Program-made: the position numbers and the translations under genes
The notes under the pieces: generated by a model
The model's database searches: none
Seen by the model: only the letters and a program-made list of their open reading frames with translations
What the model was told of the DNA's origin: nothing
Part shown: positions 1 through 10,721 of the stretch, in pieces
How positions within the stretch are numbered: position 1 is the first letter of the stretch
Layout: every line of letters begins with the position of its first letter
From: Streptomyces sp. JB150
Lineage (GTDB): Bacteria; Actinomycetota; Actinomycetes; Streptomycetales; Streptomycetaceae
Reading direction: 5' to 3'
Length of the DNA: 64,000 nucleotides
Assembly: GCF_011193355.1 (NCBI RefSeq)
Contig: NZ_CP049780.1
Coordinates: 5,536,345-5,600,344, forward strand

Positions 1-1743
1 CACCTCCAGCACATACGGCTTCAGCCGCTCGCGCAGCCGCAGATAGCGCTCCATGATCGCGCCGGCCTCCTCGCCGTACGACCACACCTCGTTCGGGCCG
101 CCGGTCATCTCCGGGCCGAGCGGCATCCCCGGGTCGCGGAAGCCGTGCAGCCGCATCAGCGGGGACAGCGCGCCGAACTGGAACCAGCGGACCATCACCT
201 CGCGGTACGCCGCGTCGTCCGGGTCGCCGCCGTGGAAGCCGCCGATGTCGGTGTTCCACCACGGGATGCCCGACAGGGCCGTGTTGAGCCCGGCGGCGAT
301 CTGGCGGCGCAGGGTGGCGAAGTCGGTGCCGATGTCACCGGACCACAGGGCCGCGCCGTAGCGCTGACTGCCCGCCCACGCCGAGCGGTTGAGGGTGATG
401 ATCTCGTCCTCGCCGGCCGCCGTCAGGCCCTCGTGGAAGGCGCGGGCGTTCTCCGCCGGATAGATGTTGCCGACCTCGAGGCCCGGCCCCGCCCAGTACC
501 GCAGGTTCTCCTGGAAGCCCGGCTTCAGCTCCGGCTCGCAGGCGTCCAGCCAGAACGCCTTGATGCCGTACGGCACCACGTAGTTGTCGCGGATCCGGGA
601 CCACACGAACTCGCGCGCCTCGGGGTTGGTCGCGTCGTAGAAGGCCACCTGGACCGTGGAGGCGACCTCCTTGTCCGGCCAGTCGGCGTGCGCCAGCGGG
701 CCGTACTGGGTGCCGATGAAGTAGCCGCGCTGCTCCATCGGCGCGTGGTTCTCGCTCAGCGGGGACACCGACGGCCACACCGAGACGACCAGCTTGATGC
801 CCAGCTCGTCCAGCTCGCGCACCATCGCCGCCGGGTCCGGCCACTCCTTCGGGTCGAACTTCCACTCGCCGAGGTGCGTCCAGTGGAAGAAGTCGCACAC
901 GATCACGTCGATCGGCAGGTTGCGGCGCTTGTACTCCCGCGCCACGGCGAGCAGTTCGTCCTGCGTGCGGTAGCGCAGCTTGCACTGCCAGAAGCCCGCC
1001 GCCCACGCGGGCAGCATCGGGGTGCGGCCGGTGACCGCGCTGTAGCGGCGCTGGGCGTCGGCCGGGGCGCCCGCGGTGATCCAGTAGTCGATCTGGCGGG
1101 CCGAGTCCGCCACCCAGCGGGTGCCGTTGTGCGCCAGCTCCACCCGGCCGATCGCCGGGTTGTTCCACAGCAGGGTGTAGCCGCGGCTGGAGGTCAGGAC
1201 CGGGACGGAGACCTCGGCGTTGCGCTGGACCAGGTCCAGCACCAGGCCCTTCTGGTCGAGCCGGCCGTGCTGGTGCTGGCCGAGGCCGTAGAGCTTCTCG
1301 TCGTCGTACGCGGCGAACCGCTGCTCCAGCCGGTGGTAGCCGTTGCCGACCGCCGTGTACAGCCGCGGGCCCGGCCACCAGAAGTGGGCGCGCTCCTCGG
1401 CGAGCAGTTCCCCGCCGTCGCCGGTGCGCTCGAAGCGGACCTGGCCCTCGGCGCTCACCCGCACGGTCAGCGCGCCCACCGTCAGCCGGCCCTCGCCGTC
1501 ACCGGTCTTGACGGTGGACTCGGTGGGCGGGGCCTCGGGGAGCAGGGCGCCCGGCAGCCCGTCGAGGACCGGGCCGCCCAGCCGGGCGCGCACCCGGACC
1601 GCGTCCGGACCCCACGGCTCGATCCGCAGCGTCTCCTGACGGCCGCTCCACTCCAGCGCGCCGCCCTGCTCGCGGAACGTGCCGACGGTGGGGGAGGACT
1701 GCGCGAGGCTGACCTTGGGCTGTATTTCGGCGGGCTGAATCAC
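1..1743 (-). CDS. Glycoside hydrolase family 31 (alpha-xylosidase/alpha-glucosidase-like), 3' end outside window
   Basis: Retaining exo-alpha-glycosidase, probably cytoplasmic, releasing xylose or glucose from the non-reducing ends of oligosaccharides. The 581 codons present include the N-terminal beta-sandwich and most of the (beta/alpha)8 barrel. The nucleophile motif FWLDACEPE lies near residue 397 and the acid/base aspartate in LWSGDIGTDF near residue 467, both typical of GH31. No signal peptide is seen. The chosen start is GTG at 1743, because AGGAG stands 8 nt upstream; an in-frame ATG at 1764 has a poorer site. It lies 95 bp downstream of a LacI repressor on the same strand, so the two are probably one sugar-responsive unit. 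The substrate cannot be fixed from sequence; alpha-xyloside is a guess. The C-terminus is cut by the window edge. Confidence 0.9.
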   Translation of the reverse strand, partial: MIQPAEIQPKVSLAQSSPTVGTFREQGGALEWSGRQETLRIEPWGPDAVRVRARLGGPVLDGLPGALLPEAPPTESTVKTGDGEGRLTVGALTVRVSAEGQVRFERTGDGGELLAEERAHFWWPGPRLYTAVGNGYHRLEQRFAAYDDEKLYGLGQHQHGRLDQKGLVLDLVQRNAEVSVPVLTSSRGYTLLWNNPAIGRVELAHNGTRWVADSARQIDYWITAGAPADAQRRYSAVTGRTPMLPAWAAGFWQCKLRYRTQDELLAVAREYKRRNLPIDVIVCDFFHWTHLGEWKFDPKEWPDPAAMVRELDELGIKLVVSVWPSVSPLSENHAPMEQRGYFIGTQYGPLAHADWPDKEVASTVQVAFYDATNPEAREFVWSRIRDNYVVPYGIKAFWLDACEPELKPGFQENLRYWAGPGLEVGNIYPAENARAFHEGLTAAGEDEIITLNRSAWAGSQRYGAALWSGDIGTDFATLRRQIAAGLNTALSGIPWWNTDIGGFHGGDPDDAAYREVMVRWFQFGALSPLMRLHGFRDPGMPLGPEMTGGPNEVWSYGEEAGAIMERYLRLRERLKPYVLEV

Positions 1744-1838
1744 GTGGCGTGCTCCTGAAGACATGGGGGTGCCCCGGGAAGGGCCAGGACGAGGTGGTCC
1801 GCGCAGGACCGGGCGGGTGGGGCCGGGGTGAGGAGGCG

Positions 1839-2852
1839 TCAGGAGAGGGCGGGCGCCGGTCCCGTGCTCGCGCGGACCGTCAGCTCGGGCGCGATCAGCA
1901 CGACCTCGTCGCTGCCGCGCCCGTCCAGCTTGGCGACCAGGTGCTCCACGGCGTACCGGCCCATCTCCTGGGCCGGGATGGCGACCGAGGTCAGCCGCAC
2001 CGAGGCCTGCACGGCGACCTGGTCCGGGCAGATCGCCACCACCGAGACGTCCTCCGGCACCGCCCGGCCCTGCTGGCGCAGCAGGGCGAGCAGCGGTTCG
2101 ACCGCCGACTCGTTCTGCACCACGAACCCGGTGGTCGCCGGACGCTCGTCGAAGATGCGGGCGAGCGTCGCCGCCATCGCGTCGTACCCGCCCTCGCACG
2201 GGCGGTGCAGCACCCGCAGCCCCAGCTCGCGGGCGCGGCCGCGCAGCCCCTGCAGGGTGCGTTCGGCGAAGCCGGTGTGCCGTTCGTAGACCGCCGGGGC
2301 CTCGCCGATGACGGCGATGTCCCGGTGCCCGAGCGAGGCCAGATGCTCCACGCACAGCGCGCCCGTCGCCGTGAAATCGAGGTCCACGCAGGTCAGACCG
2401 GTGGTGTCGGAGGGCAGACCGATCAGCACCGACGGCTGGCCGGCGCCGCGCAGCAGCGGCAGCCGCTCGTCCTCCAGCTCGACGTCCATGAGGATCATCG
2501 CGTCGGCGAGCCCGCTGCCGGTGACCCGGCGCACCGCGTCGGGGCCCTCCTCGCCGGTGAGCAGCAGGACGTCGTAGCCGTGGACGCGGGCGGTGGTGGC
2601 CACCGCGATGGCGATCTCCATCATCACCGGCACGTACATGTCGGTGCGCAGCGGGATCATCAGCGCGATGATGTTCGACCGGCTGCTGGCCAGGGCGCGG
2701 GCACCGGCGTTCGGGTGGTACCCCAGCTCCCGGATGCTCTGCTCGACCCGCTGCCGGGTGGTCGCCGAGATGGACCGCTTGCCGCTGAGGACATAGCTCA
2801 CCGTGCTCGCCGAGACTCCGGCGTGCTGGGCGACCTCGGCGAGGGTGACCAT
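1839..2852 (-). CDS. LacI-family transcriptional repressor
   Basis: A 337-aa regulator. Residues 1-55 form the LacI helix-turn-helix and hinge (TLAEVAQHAGVSASTVSYVL, then NAGARALASSRS). Residues 60-335 are a periplasmic-binding-protein-like sugar sensor of usual length. ATG at 2852 starts directly at the HTH and is preceded by GGAGAG; the frame stays open upstream but that extension is not protein-like. It precedes the GH31 gene on the same strand and has two AAGCGCTT-centred palindromes in its upstream region. The likely role is autorepression and repression of the glycosidase until the sugar inducer binds. The effector is unknown. Confidence 0.93.
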   Translation of the reverse strand: MVTLAEVAQHAGVSASTVSYVLSGKRSISATTRQRVEQSIRELGYHPNAGARALASSRSNIIALMIPLRTDMYVPVMMEIAIAVATTARVHGYDVLLLTGEEGPDAVRRVTGSGLADAMILMDVELEDERLPLLRGAGQPSVLIGLPSDTTGLTCVDLDFTATGALCVEHLASLGHRDIAVIGEAPAVYERHTGFAERTLQGLRGRARELGLRVLHRPCEGGYDAMAATLARIFDERPATTGFVVQNESAVEPLLALLRQQGRAVPEDVSVVAICPDQVAVQASVRLTSVAIPAQEMGRYAVEHLVAKLDGRGSDEVVLIAPELTVRASTGPAPALS

Positions 2853-2867
2853 CCGCTCTCCAAGCTT

Positions 2868-2885
2868 TGTGAAGCGCTTCGACAC
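2868..2885. promoter_or_regulatory. Putative LacI operator O1
   Basis: The core GAAGCGCTTC (2871-2880) is a perfect 10-bp palindrome of the LacI/CcpA class, 18 bp upstream of the lacI-type start codon. Its flanks match the second operator on the right side only. Confidence 0.6.
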
Positions 2886-2953
2886 AGCGCACTGCGAACA
2901 ACGGCGGGTGAGGGTGGTTCGACAGTAGCCCCAGCGCGAGTGGGTGTCCATAG

Positions 2954-2975
2954 GCTGTCGAAGCGCTTCGACAGC
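2954..2975. promoter_or_regulatory. Putative LacI operator O2, 22-bp perfect palindrome
   Basis: The core CTGTCGAAGCGCTTCGACAG (2955-2974) is perfectly symmetrical and extends by one base pair on each side. Its centre is 89 bp from that of O1. It sits about 100 bp upstream of the repressor gene, as expected for an autoregulated promoter. A looping arrangement with O1 is inference. Confidence 0.65.
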
Positions 2976-3134
2976 TTTCTTTCCGCGCCCGTCCCGCAGC
3001 CAGTGAACACCACGGCTGGGCCGAACGGCCCCGCGGAGGCTGGTGCGACCGTCCGTTATCGGGTACATACGATCGCGTAGCACCCGTCGGTAACCAATTG
3101 GACCCTGATCCCGATTCGCGGCGAGGTGAGCCTC

Positions 3135-5075
3135 ATGTCCGCCACTCCCACCACCCGACCCGTCGTCACCGAACGTGAGGCCCGCCAGGTGGCGGAGGCG
3201 GCCCGGGAACAGCACTGGCGCAAGCCCAGCTTCGCCAAGGAGCTGTTCCTCGGCCGCTTCCGCCTCGACCTCATCCACCCCCACCCGCTCCCGGCCGACG
3301 AGGACGTGCGCCGCGGCGAGGAGTTCCTGACCCGACTGCGCGCCTTCTGCGAGACGGAGATCGACTCCGCCCGCATCGAACGCGAGGCCCGCATCCCCGA
3401 CGAGACCATCAACGGGCTGAAGGAACTCGGCGCGCTCGGCATGAAGATCGACCCCGAGTACGGCGGCCTCGGCCTCACCCAGGTCTACTACAACAAGGCC
3501 CTCGCCCTGGCCGGCTCCGCCAGCCCCGCCGTCGGCGCCCTGCTCAGCGCCCACCAGTCCATCGGCGTCCCGCAGCCGCTGAAGATGTTCGGCACGCCCG
3601 AGCAGAAGGAACGCTTCCTGCCGCGCTGCGCCCGCACGGACATCTCCGCCTTCCTCCTCACCGAGCCCGACGTCGGCTCCGACCCGGCCCGCCTCGCCAC
3701 CACCGCCGTGCCGGACGGCGACGACTACGTCCTCGACGGAGTGAAACTCTGGACCACCAACGGCGTGGTCGCCGGCCTGCTCGTCGTCATGGCCCGCGTC
3801 CCGCAGACCGAGGGCCACAAGGGCGGCATCACCGCGTTCGTCGTCGAGGCGTCCTCCCCGGGCATCACCGTCGAGAACCGCAACGCGTTCATGGGCCTGC
3901 GCGGCCTCGAGAACGGCGTCACCCGCTTCCAGGGCGTGCGCGTCCCCGCCGCGAACCGCATCGGCCCCGAGGGCGCCGGCCTGAAGATCGCCCTCACCAC
4001 GCTGAACACCGGCCGCCTGTCCCTGCCCGCGATGTGCGCCGGCGCCGGCAAGTGGTGCCTGAAGATCGCCCGTGAATGGGCCGGGGTGCGCGAGCAGTGG
4101 GGCAAGCCGGTCGCCCTGCACGAGGCCGTCGGCTCGAAGATCGCCTTCATCGCCGCGACGACGTTCGCCCTCGAAGCCGTCCTCGACCTGTCGTCCCAGA
4201 TGGCCGACGAGGACCGCAACGACATCCGCATCGAGGCCGCCCTCGCCAAGCTGTACGGCTCGGAGATGGCCTGGCTCATGGCCGACGAACTCGTCCAGAT
4301 CCGCGGCGGCCGCGGCTTCGAGACCGCCGAGTCGCTCAAGGCGCGCGGCGAGCGGGCCGTACCGGCCGAGCAGATCCTGCGCGACCTGCGCATCAACCGC
4401 ATCTTCGAGGGCTCGACGGAGATCATGCACCTCCTCATCGCCCGCGAGGCGGTCGACGCCCACCTCTCCGTCGCCGGCGACCTCATCGACCCCGACAAGT
4501 CCCTCCAGGACAAGGCGAGGGCGGGCGCCCAGGCGGGCGTCTTCTACGCCAAGTGGCTGCCCAGGCTCATCGCGGGCCCCGGCCAGCTGCCCCGCTCCTA
4601 CGCCGAGTTCCGGCACGGCGGCGCCGACCTCTCCCCGCACCTGCGCTACATCGAGCGCACCGCCCGCAAGCTCGCCCGCTCCACCTTCTACGCCATGTCC
4701 CGCTGGCAGGGCCGCATGGAGACCAAGCAGGGCTTCCTCGGCCGGATCGTCGACATCGGCGCCGAACTCTTCGCCATGAGCGCCGCCTGCGTCCGCGCCG
4801 AACTCCTCCGCTCCCGGGGCGAGAACGGCCGTGAGGCCTACCAGCTCGCCGACGCCTTCTGCCACCAGGCCCGCCTGCGCGTCGACGCCCTCTTCACCCG
4901 CCTGTGGAGCAACACCGACGCCCTCGACCGCAAGCTGGTCAAGGGCGTCCTGTCCGGCACCTACGCATGGCTCGAAGAGGGCGTGGTCGACCCCTCCGAC
5001 GACGGCCCCTGGATCGCCGACACCCACACCCCCGCCACCCCCCGCCCCGACGTACGCCGCACCGTCCCCGAGTGA
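3135..5075 (+). CDS. Acyl-CoA dehydrogenase family protein, long form
   Basis: FAD-dependent alpha,beta-dehydrogenation of an acyl-CoA. The 646-aa protein has the usual N-terminal helical, middle beta and C-terminal helical domains through about residue 440. [13 protein letters not shown] is the flavin/substrate loop. RIFEGSTEI, near residue 424, carries the glutamate that is the catalytic base in the medium-chain enzyme. A further ~200-residue C-terminal helical extension resembles very-long-chain-type dehydrogenases. ATG at 3135 is preferred over GTG at 3126 because GAGGTGA ends 5 nt before it. It stands alone on its strand, 64 bp before dxr. Chain-length preference is not readable. Confidence 0.92.
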   Translation: MSATPTTRPVVTEREARQVAEAAREQHWRKPSFAKELFLGRFRLDLIHPHPLPADEDVRRGEEFLTRLRAFCETEIDSARIEREARIPDETINGLKELGALGMKIDPEYGGLGLTQVYYNKALALAGSASPAVGALLSAHQSIGVPQPLKMFGTPEQKERFLPRCARTDISAFLLTEPDVGSDPARLATTAVPDGDDYVLDGVKLWTTNGVVAGLLVVMARVPQTEGHKGGITAFVVEASSPGITVENRNAFMGLRGLENGVTRFQGVRVPAANRIGPEGAGLKIALTTLNTGRLSLPAMCAGAGKWCLKIAREWAGVREQWGKPVALHEAVGSKIAFIAATTFALEAVLDLSSQMADEDRNDIRIEAALAKLYGSEMAWLMADELVQIRGGRGFETAESLKARGERAVPAEQILRDLRINRIFEGSTEIMHLLIAREAVDAHLSVAGDLIDPDKSLQDKARAGAQAGVFYAKWLPRLIAGPGQLPRSYAEFRHGGADLSPHLRYIERTARKLARSTFYAMSRWQGRMETKQGFLGRIVDIGAELFAMSAACVRAELLRSRGENGREAYQLADAFCHQARLRVDALFTRLWSNTDALDRKLVKGVLSGTYAWLEEGVVDPSDDGPWIADTHTPATPRPDVRRTVPE

Positions 5076-5139
5076 GCGGCGACACCCACCCGAGGGACGC
5101 GCTGTCCTGACGGTCCTCCCGTACGGCCACAATGGGGGG

Positions 5140-6396
5140 ATGAGCGACAGTCCATCCCCCCTCGCCGACCCTCACCTCGTCTACGACCCGGTGACGGAAG
5201 ACGGCCCGAAGGACGTGGTGATCCTCGGCTCCACCGGGTCGATCGGCACCCAGGCCATCGATCTCGTGCTGCGCAACCCGGACCGCTTCCGGGTGACCGG
5301 CCTGTCCGCCAACGGCGGGCGGGTCGCCCTCCTCGCCGAGCAGGCGCGGCGGCTGCGGGTGCGGACCGTGGCGGTCGCCCGCGAGGACGTGGTGCCCGCG
5401 CTGCGCGAGGCCCTGAGCGCCGAGTACGGCCCGGGGGAGCCGCTGCCCGAGATCCTGGCCGGCCCGGACGCGGCCACCCGGCTCGCCGGCTCCGACTGCC
5501 ACACCGTGCTGAACGGCATCACCGGCTCCATCGGCCTCGCCCCCACCCTCGCCGCCCTGGAGGCGGGCCGCACCCTCGCGCTGGCCAACAAGGAGTCGCT
5601 CATCGTCGGCGGCCCGCTGGTCAAGGCGCTCGCCAAGCCCGGCCAGATCATCCCGGTCGACTCCGAGCACGCCGCCCTCTTCCAGGCCCTCGCCGCGGGC
5701 ACCCGCGCCGACGTGCGCAAACTCGTCGTCACCGCCTCCGGCGGCCCGTTCCGGGGCCGCACCAGGGACGAGCTGGCCTCCGTCACCGTCGAGGACGCCC
5801 TCGCCCACCCCACCTGGGCGATGGGCCCGGTCATCACCATCAACTCCGCGACCCTCGTCAACAAGGGCCTGGAGGTCATCGAGGCGCACCTGCTCTACGA
5901 CATTCCCTTCGACCGCATTGAGGTCGTCGTGCACCCGCAGTCGTATGTCCACTCGATGGTGGAGTTCACGGACGGATCGACCCTCGCGCAGGCGACGCCC
6001 CCCGACATGCGGGGCCCGATCGCCATCGGTCTCGGCTGGCCCGAGCGCGTCCCCGACGCCGCCCCGACGTTCGACTGGAGCAAGGCCTCCACCTGGGAGT
6101 TCTTCCCGCTCGACAACGAGGCCTTCCCCTCGGTGAACCTCGCCCGCCACGTCGGTGAGCTCGCGGGCACCGCCCCGGCGGTGTTCAATGCGGCAAACGA
6201 GGAGTGCGTGGAGGCCTTCCGCGCCGGCGCGCTGCCGTTCAACGGGATCATCGAGACCGTGACCCGGGTGGTCGAGGAGCACGGGACCCCGCGCACGGGA
6301 ACCTCGCTCACCGTGGCGGACGTCCTCGAAGCGGAGACCTGGGCGCGCACCCGGGCCCGGGAACTGACGGCGATGACGGCGGAGGCCCGTGCATGA
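5140..6396 (+). CDS. dxr: 1-deoxy-D-xylulose 5-phosphate reductoisomerase
   Basis: Converts DXP to 2-C-methyl-D-erythritol 4-phosphate with NADPH and a divalent metal, the committed step of the MEP isoprenoid pathway. The 418-aa product has the NADPH motif [11 protein letters not shown], the NKESLIVGG segment, SEHAALFQ, and the catalytic-domain region [26 protein letters not shown], all standard for DXR. ATG at 5140 follows a GGGGGG tract and skips a non-homologous upstream extension of the same frame. Its stop overlaps the start of the M50 protease gene (ATGA), implying translational coupling. ispG follows that gene, so two MEP enzymes are clustered. Confidence 0.98.
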   Translation: MSDSPSPLADPHLVYDPVTEDGPKDVVILGSTGSIGTQAIDLVLRNPDRFRVTGLSANGGRVALLAEQARRLRVRTVAVAREDVVPALREALSAEYGPGEPLPEILAGPDAATRLAGSDCHTVLNGITGSIGLAPTLAALEAGRTLALANKESLIVGGPLVKALAKPGQIIPVDSEHAALFQALAAGTRADVRKLVVTASGGPFRGRTRDELASVTVEDALAHPTWAMGPVITINSATLVNKGLEVIEAHLLYDIPFDRIEVVVHPQSYVHSMVEFTDGSTLAQATPPDMRGPIAIGLGWPERVPDAAPTFDWSKASTWEFFPLDNEAFPSVNLARHVGELAGTAPAVFNAANEECVEAFRAGALPFNGIIETVTRVVEEHGTPRTGTSLTVADVLEAETWARTRARELTAMTAEARA

Positions 6397-7697
6397 CGAT
6401 CCTGATGATGATCCTCGGCATAGTCGTCTTCGCGGTCGGCCTGCTGTTCTCGATCGCCTGGCACGAGCTGGGTCATCTCTCCACGGCCAAGATGTTCGGC
6501 ATCCGCGTGCCGCAGTACATGGTCGGCTTCGGCCCGACCCTGTGGTCGCGCACGAAGGGCGAGACCGAGTACGGCGTCAAGGCCATCCCGCTCGGCGGCT
6601 ACATCCGCATGATCGGCATGTTCCCGCCCGGCCCCGACGGCCGGGTGGAGGCCCGCTCCACCTCCCCGTGGCGCGGCATGATCGAGGACGCCCGCTCCGC
6701 CGCCTTCGAGGAACTGCGCCCCGGCGACGAGACCCGCCTCTTCTACACCCGCAAGCCGTGGAAGCGGGTCATCGTGATGTTCGCGGGCCCCTTCATGAAC
6801 CTGGTCCTCGCCATCGCCCTGTTCTTCATCGTGCTCATGGGCTTCGGCGTCACCCAGCAGACCACCGCGGTCAGCGAGGTCCAGAAGTGCGTCGTCCCGC
6901 AGAGCCAGAACCGCGACACCTGCAAGGACTCCGACCCCGCCTCCCCGGCCGCCGCGGCCGGCCTGCGGGCCGGCGACAGAATCGTCGCCTTCGACGGCGT
7001 CCGCACCGACGACTGGAACCAGCTCTCCGACCTGATCCGCTCCAGCCCCGGCGAGAAGGTCGCGATCGTCGTCGACCGCAAGGGCGAGGAAGTCACCCTG
7101 CACGCCACGATCGCCACCAACCAGGTCCTGAAGAAGGACGGCAACGGCCAGGTCGTCGAGGGCGAGTACGTCACCGCCGGCTTCCTCGGCTTCAGTGCCG
7201 CCACCGGCGTGGTCAAGCAGGACTTCGGCGACTCGGTGACCTGGATGACCGACCGGGTCGGCGACGCCGTCGACTCCCTCGCCGCACTGCCCGGCAAGAT
7301 CCCCGCCCTGTGGAACGCGGCCTTCGACGGCGCCCCCCGCGAACCCGACTCCCCGATGGGCGTGGTCGGCGCGGCCCGCGTCGGCGGCGAGATCTTCACC
7401 CTCGACATCCCGGCCACCCAGCAGCTCGGCATGGCCCTGATGCTGGTCGGGATGTTCAACCTGTCCCTGTTCCTGTTCAACATGCTCCCGCTGCTCCCGC
7501 TCGACGGCGGGCACATCGCGGGCGCCCTGTGGGAGTCGCTGCGCCGGCACACCGCCCGGCTGCTGCGCCGCCCCGACCCGGGACCGTTCGACGTGGCGAA
7601 GCTGATGCCGGTGGCCTACGTGGTGGCCGGGATCTTCGTCTGCTTCACGATCCTGGTGCTGATCGCGGACGTCGTTAACCCGGTCAGAATCTCGTAG
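6393..7697 (+). CDS. M50-family site-2 membrane metalloprotease (RseP/Rip1-like)
   Basis: Intramembrane zinc protease of 434 aa. The first membrane segment carries HELGH (near residues 24-28). A PDZ domain follows ([14 protein letters not shown], about residues 190-260). The C-terminal membrane segments include [16 protein letters not shown], which supplies the third zinc ligand. In mycobacteria the homologue Rip1 lies in the same place between dxr and ispG/gcpE and cleaves anti-sigma factors; the substrate here is not known from sequence. It overlaps dxr by 4 bp and is followed by a strong terminator-like hairpin. Confidence 0.95.
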   Translation: MTILMMILGIVVFAVGLLFSIAWHELGHLSTAKMFGIRVPQYMVGFGPTLWSRTKGETEYGVKAIPLGGYIRMIGMFPPGPDGRVEARSTSPWRGMIEDARSAAFEELRPGDETRLFYTRKPWKRVIVMFAGPFMNLVLAIALFFIVLMGFGVTQQTTAVSEVQKCVVPQSQNRDTCKDSDPASPAAAAGLRAGDRIVAFDGVRTDDWNQLSDLIRSSPGEKVAIVVDRKGEEVTLHATIATNQVLKKDGNGQVVEGEYVTAGFLGFSAATGVVKQDFGDSVTWMTDRVGDAVDSLAALPGKIPALWNAAFDGAPREPDSPMGVVGAARVGGEIFTLDIPATQQLGMALMLVGMFNLSLFLFNMLPLLPLDGGHIAGALWESLRRHTARLLRRPDPGPFDVAKLMPVAYVVAGIFVCFTILVLIADVVNPVRIS

Positions 7698-7712
7698 CCA
7701 CACGGCGTTCCC

Positions 7713-7744
7713 GGCGGCCCGGCGGCACCACCCGCCGGGCCGCC
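7713..7744 (+). terminator. Terminator-like hairpin after the M50 protease gene
   Basis: A perfect 13-bp G+C stem (7713-7725 with 7732-7744) encloses a 6-nt loop, 16 nt after the stop. There is no U-tract, as is usual in Streptomyces. Confidence 0.7.
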
Positions 7745-7867
7745 TCCCGTTCGAGTGGTTCTCGGGTGTGATGTGCTTAGGTTCTGGCCGGTGCCGTAAT
7801 CTCGAAGGCCGGAGCCCGCCGCTGAACGGGACCGGACCTTGATCCACGACTTGGGGTTGCACAGCAG

Positions 7868-9025
<1,158 letters not shown>

Positions 9026-9035
9026 GCAACGTCAG

Positions 9036-9099
9036 TGGTGCCGCGCCCCCCGGAGGGGCGCGGGGAACCGCGCGACCAGCCACGAACGGCCCGCACACG
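9036..9099. repeat. Dispersed Streptomyces intergenic repeat with short palindrome
   Basis: The palindrome CCGCGCCCC-ccgga-GGGGCGCGG (9041-9063) is followed by a GGAACCGCGCGACCAGCCAC stretch. I recognise this combination as a common Streptomyces intergenic repeat family. It may also act as the ispG terminator. Confidence 0.55.
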
Positions 9100-9207
9100 C
9101 GCGACCACAGAACCCTCCGAGCTCTCAGGCGCCCTCCGCCCGAGCAAGCGCAGCGCTTCCGCGGGTACAGTGCGGAGACCAGCAGCTGACCCCGGAGGGC
9201 CCCGCAC

Positions 9208-10056
9208 GTGCTGACCCAGACCACCTCCCGGGTCCTCGAACCGAGCGACCTGGACGCCGCGCTCGCCGTCCTGAACCGCGAGCCGGTCGCCAACGCCTTC
9301 GTGACCTCCCGGGTCCAGGTCGCCGGCCTGGACCCCTGGCGCCTCGGCGGCGAGATGTGGGGCTGGTACGAGGACGGCATACTCACGTCGCTGTGCTACG
9401 CGGGCGCCAACCTCGTCCCCATCTGCGCCACCCCGCGCGCCGTGCGCGCCTTCGCCGACCGCGCCCGCCGGGCCGGCCGCCGCTGCTCCTCCATCGTCGG
9501 CCCCGCCGAACCCACCGCCGAGCTGTGGCGGCTGCTGGAGCCGCACTGGGGCCCGGCCCGCGAGGTCCGCGCCCGCCAGCCGCTGATGGTCACCGACCGG
9601 ATGCCCGACGACATCGAGCCGGACCCGTACGTCCGCCGCGTCCGCAAGGACGAGATGGAAACGATCATGCCGGCGTGCGTGGCGATGTTCACCGAGGAGG
9701 TCGGCGTCTCCCCGCTGGCCGGCGACGGCGGCCTGCTCTACCAGGCCCGGGTCGCCGAACTCGTCGGCTCCGGCCGCTCCTTCGCCCGCCTCGACGAACA
9801 CGGCAACGTCATGTTCAAGGCGGAGATCGGCGCCGCGACCCCCCAGGCCTGCCAGGTCCAGGGCGTCTGGGTCGCCCCCGAGTACCGCGGCCGGGGCCTC
9901 GCCGCCCCCGGCATGGCCGCGGTGCTGCGCTACGCCCTCGCCGACGTCGCCCCCGTGGTCAGCCTGTACGTCAACGACTACAACACGGCCGCGCGCCGGA
10001 CGTACCGCCGCGTCGGCTTCCGCGAGGCCGGTGCCTTCATGAGCGTGCTGTTCTGA
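9208..10056 (+). CDS. GNAT-family N-acetyltransferase with DUF4081-like N-terminus
   Basis: A 282-aa protein. Residues 1-140 resemble the DUF4081 half seen in actinobacterial GNATs. Residues 145-282 are a GNAT domain with the acetyl-CoA motif VQGVWVAPEYRGRGLAAPGM and the late motif VSLYVNDYNTAARRTYRRVGF. GTG at 9208 follows GGAGG at good spacing. The equivalent gene also follows ispG in mycobacteria, so the position is conserved while the acceptor substrate is unknown. Confidence 0.9.
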   Translation: MLTQTTSRVLEPSDLDAALAVLNREPVANAFVTSRVQVAGLDPWRLGGEMWGWYEDGILTSLCYAGANLVPICATPRAVRAFADRARRAGRRCSSIVGPAEPTAELWRLLEPHWGPAREVRARQPLMVTDRMPDDIEPDPYVRRVRKDEMETIMPACVAMFTEEVGVSPLAGDGGLLYQARVAELVGSGRSFARLDEHGNVMFKAEIGAATPQACQVQGVWVAPEYRGRGLAAPGMAAVLRYALADVAPVVSLYVNDYNTAARRTYRRVGFREAGAFMSVLF

Positions 10057-10086
10057 GAGCGCTTCGCCCGCTGTAGGCTCGCCGAC

Positions 10087-10626
10087 ATGCTTCGCGACAT
10101 CACGATCGCCCCCCTCGACCTCCCCGCCCACGTCGACGAAGCGCTGGCCGTCCAAGCCCTCGCCTTCGGCCTCGGCCCGGACGAGGTGGCCGTACGCCGC
10201 CAGATCGTGCTGCGCCACATGACCTACCCGGGCGCCCGCGCCCTCGGCGCCACCACCGCCGACGGCCGCCTGGCCGGCTTCGTCTACGGCATGCCCAACA
10301 GCCGCACCCACTGGTGGTCGACGATCGTCGAACCGTATCTGCGCGCGCAGGGCAACGACGCCTGGCTCGACGACTCCTTCGTCATCACCGAGCTGCACGT
10401 CCACCCCCGCTACCAGAACCGCGGCATCGGCCGCGCCCTGATCACCACGATCACCGACAGCGCCACCGAGCCCCGCTCGATCCTCTCCGCGATCGACACC
10501 GACAGCCCCGCCCGCGGCCTCTACCACTCGCTCGGCTACCAGGACCTGGCCCGCCGCGTCCTCTTCCCCAGCGCCCCCCGCCCGTACGCCGTCATGGGCG
10601 CCCCGCTCCCACTGCGCCGCCGCTAG
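10087..10626 (+). CDS. GNAT-family N-acetyltransferase
   Basis: A 179-aa single-domain GNAT. The beta4-alpha3 signature is ITELHVHPRYQNRGIGRALI, which contains the Q/R-x-x-G-x-G/A acetyl-CoA loop. SPARGLYHSLGYQDL is the C-terminal motif. It lies 30 bp after another GNAT and is probably cotranscribed. Nothing in the sequence indicates the acceptor. Confidence 0.88.
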   Translation: MLRDITIAPLDLPAHVDEALAVQALAFGLGPDEVAVRRQIVLRHMTYPGARALGATTADGRLAGFVYGMPNSRTHWWSTIVEPYLRAQGNDAWLDDSFVITELHVHPRYQNRGIGRALITTITDSATEPRSILSAIDTDSPARGLYHSLGYQDLARRVLFPSAPRPYAVMGAPLPLRRR

Positions 10627-10721
10627 CGGCCCGTCCGGCAGGCATCAATCGATTTCCGCGGGCCCCCGCCCCCCGGCTAACCTCCTAGCCACCACCCTTT
10701 CGCAGCAGGAGTACGAGAACC

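Noticed and set aside
145..1758. Long rightward open frame over the GH31 gene
   Set aside because: It lacks recognisable motifs and opposes the GH31 frame, which carries both catalytic motifs.
2853..5132. Upstream extension of the LacI frame across the acyl-CoA dehydrogenase gene
   Set aside because: The extension is antisense low-complexity; the HTH begins at the ATG at 2852, and the operators lie between.
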